From a virus, in the IMG/VR virus record IMGVR_UViG_3300032156_001575, positions 1-21,398 of that record: a DNA stretch of 21,398 nucleotides; one strand, 5' to 3'. Numbering within the stretch: the first letter of the stretch is position 1; each line of letters starts with the position of its first letter. Positions 20,994 through 21,398 of this stretch are shown piece after piece. Position numbers and translations under genes: made by a program. The notes beneath the pieces were generated by a model that saw only the letters and a program-made list of their open reading frames with translations, was not told the DNA's origin and did no database searches.

Positions 20994-21398
20994 TCGATTG
21001 CATTCATAGGGCAACCGCAAATATTCAATGTTTTCCCAGGAGAGAAGGATTTGCCTATTTATATGCCCTGATCGGTGAAGATGAAATGGTATCGCCCGCC
21101 AGCGTGAGATATGTCGGTAAGACCATGGCGCGTCCGCTAATCAGATATCACTGCCACCGCAAAGATGCGGATTGCGGAACAACTCATTGCAATAAATGGT
21201 TTAAAAGAGTCCTGAAATCAGGCAAAGAACCGACCATGCATATTCTTGCCACTGTTCCTATTGAGTATGCAGCAAAGGCTGAGGCGAAATTGATTTCCTC
21301 GTTTCGGAAAGCGGGAGCGAAGCTCACAAATATCTGCGATGGCGGCGAGGGTGCTCCTGGGCACACTGTTTCAATGGAAACGAAAAGGAAAATATCTG
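20990..21398 (+). CDS. GIY-YIG homing endonuclease (3' partial)
   Basis: Open from ATG 20990 to the window end with no stop, so the gene continues outside. The visible 136 residues contain a GIY-YIG nuclease: FAYLYALIGED for the first strand, VRYVGKTMARPLIRYHCH for the YIG strand and following Arg/His helix, then KWFKRVLKSGKEP and a helix with AEAKLISSFRKAGAKLTN, whose Glu may be the metal ligand. After LTNICDGGEGAPGH comes SMETKRKIS, which looks like the start of a NUMOD3 DNA-binding repeat as in I-TevI/Seg-type homing enzymes. GC content is lower than in the structural genes, as expected of a mobile element. It overlaps the neck gene by four bases (ATGA). A tape measure gene would be expected nearby. 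Confidence 0.86.
   Translation, partial: MIDCIHRATANIQCFPRREGFAYLYALIGEDEMVSPASVRYVGKTMARPLIRYHCHRKDADCGTTHCNKWFKRVLKSGKEPTMHILATVPIEYAAKAEAKLISSFRKAGAKLTNICDGGEGAPGHTVSMETKRKIS

Overview
The window is a stretch of tailed-phage genome (free phage or prophage; no integrase, attachment site or host gene is visible to decide). All supported genes lie on the + strand, in tight late-operon order with strong GGAGG-type ribosome binding sites. DNA is GC-rich over most of the window and visibly poorer in GC at both ends, where homing-type endonucleases sit. The structural genes are of the HK97 type: P27-family small terminase, HK97-type large terminase, portal, U35 prohead protease joined to an HK97-fold capsid, connector, head closure, tail tube and frameshifted tail chaperones. 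That suggests a long-tailed (siphovirus-like) particle in a GC-rich bacterium. I cannot name the host.

Layout: 3-848, HNH endonuclease with serial zinc ribbons, cut by the window edge; 848-1351, small terminase; 1352-1574, a gap with at most a small doubtful ORF; 1575-3356, large terminase with an unclear start; 3366-5537, prohead protease-major capsid fusion; a likely terminator hairpin; 5618-5845, small unknown protein; 5842-7209, portal; 7206-8327, collagen-like fibre protein; 8329-8688, head-tail connector. The operon then departs from the standard plan. A glycosyltransferase (8697-9410) is followed by a five-gene fibre module (9370-12901) that includes a beta-helix protein with a 23-residue repeat array. 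Next come eight carbohydrate genes (12898-18980): a second GT2, a methyltransferase, a NeuD/PglD-like acyltransferase, a DegT aminotransferase, a DUF6625-like protein, a NodB-like deacetylase, a GT4-like and a GT9-like glycosyltransferase. Standard morphogenesis resumes with head closure (18983-19324), tail tube (19386-19814), tail chaperones G and G-T with an A AAA AAC slippery site, an HK97-gp10-like neck protein, and a GIY-YIG homing endonuclease that runs off the window.

Main message: nine sugar-related genes are embedded, with start/stop overlaps, between the two genes that normally build the head-tail interface of the virion. The best reading is a phage-encoded glycan pathway expressed with the particle. 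It includes an aminotransferase/acyltransferase pair typical of N-acylated amino sugars. The glycan could decorate virion proteins (collagen-like fibre, repeat-rich spike or capsid) or alter the host surface. The DNA does not identify the acceptor. All functions are assigned by reading protein motifs; no database search was run.
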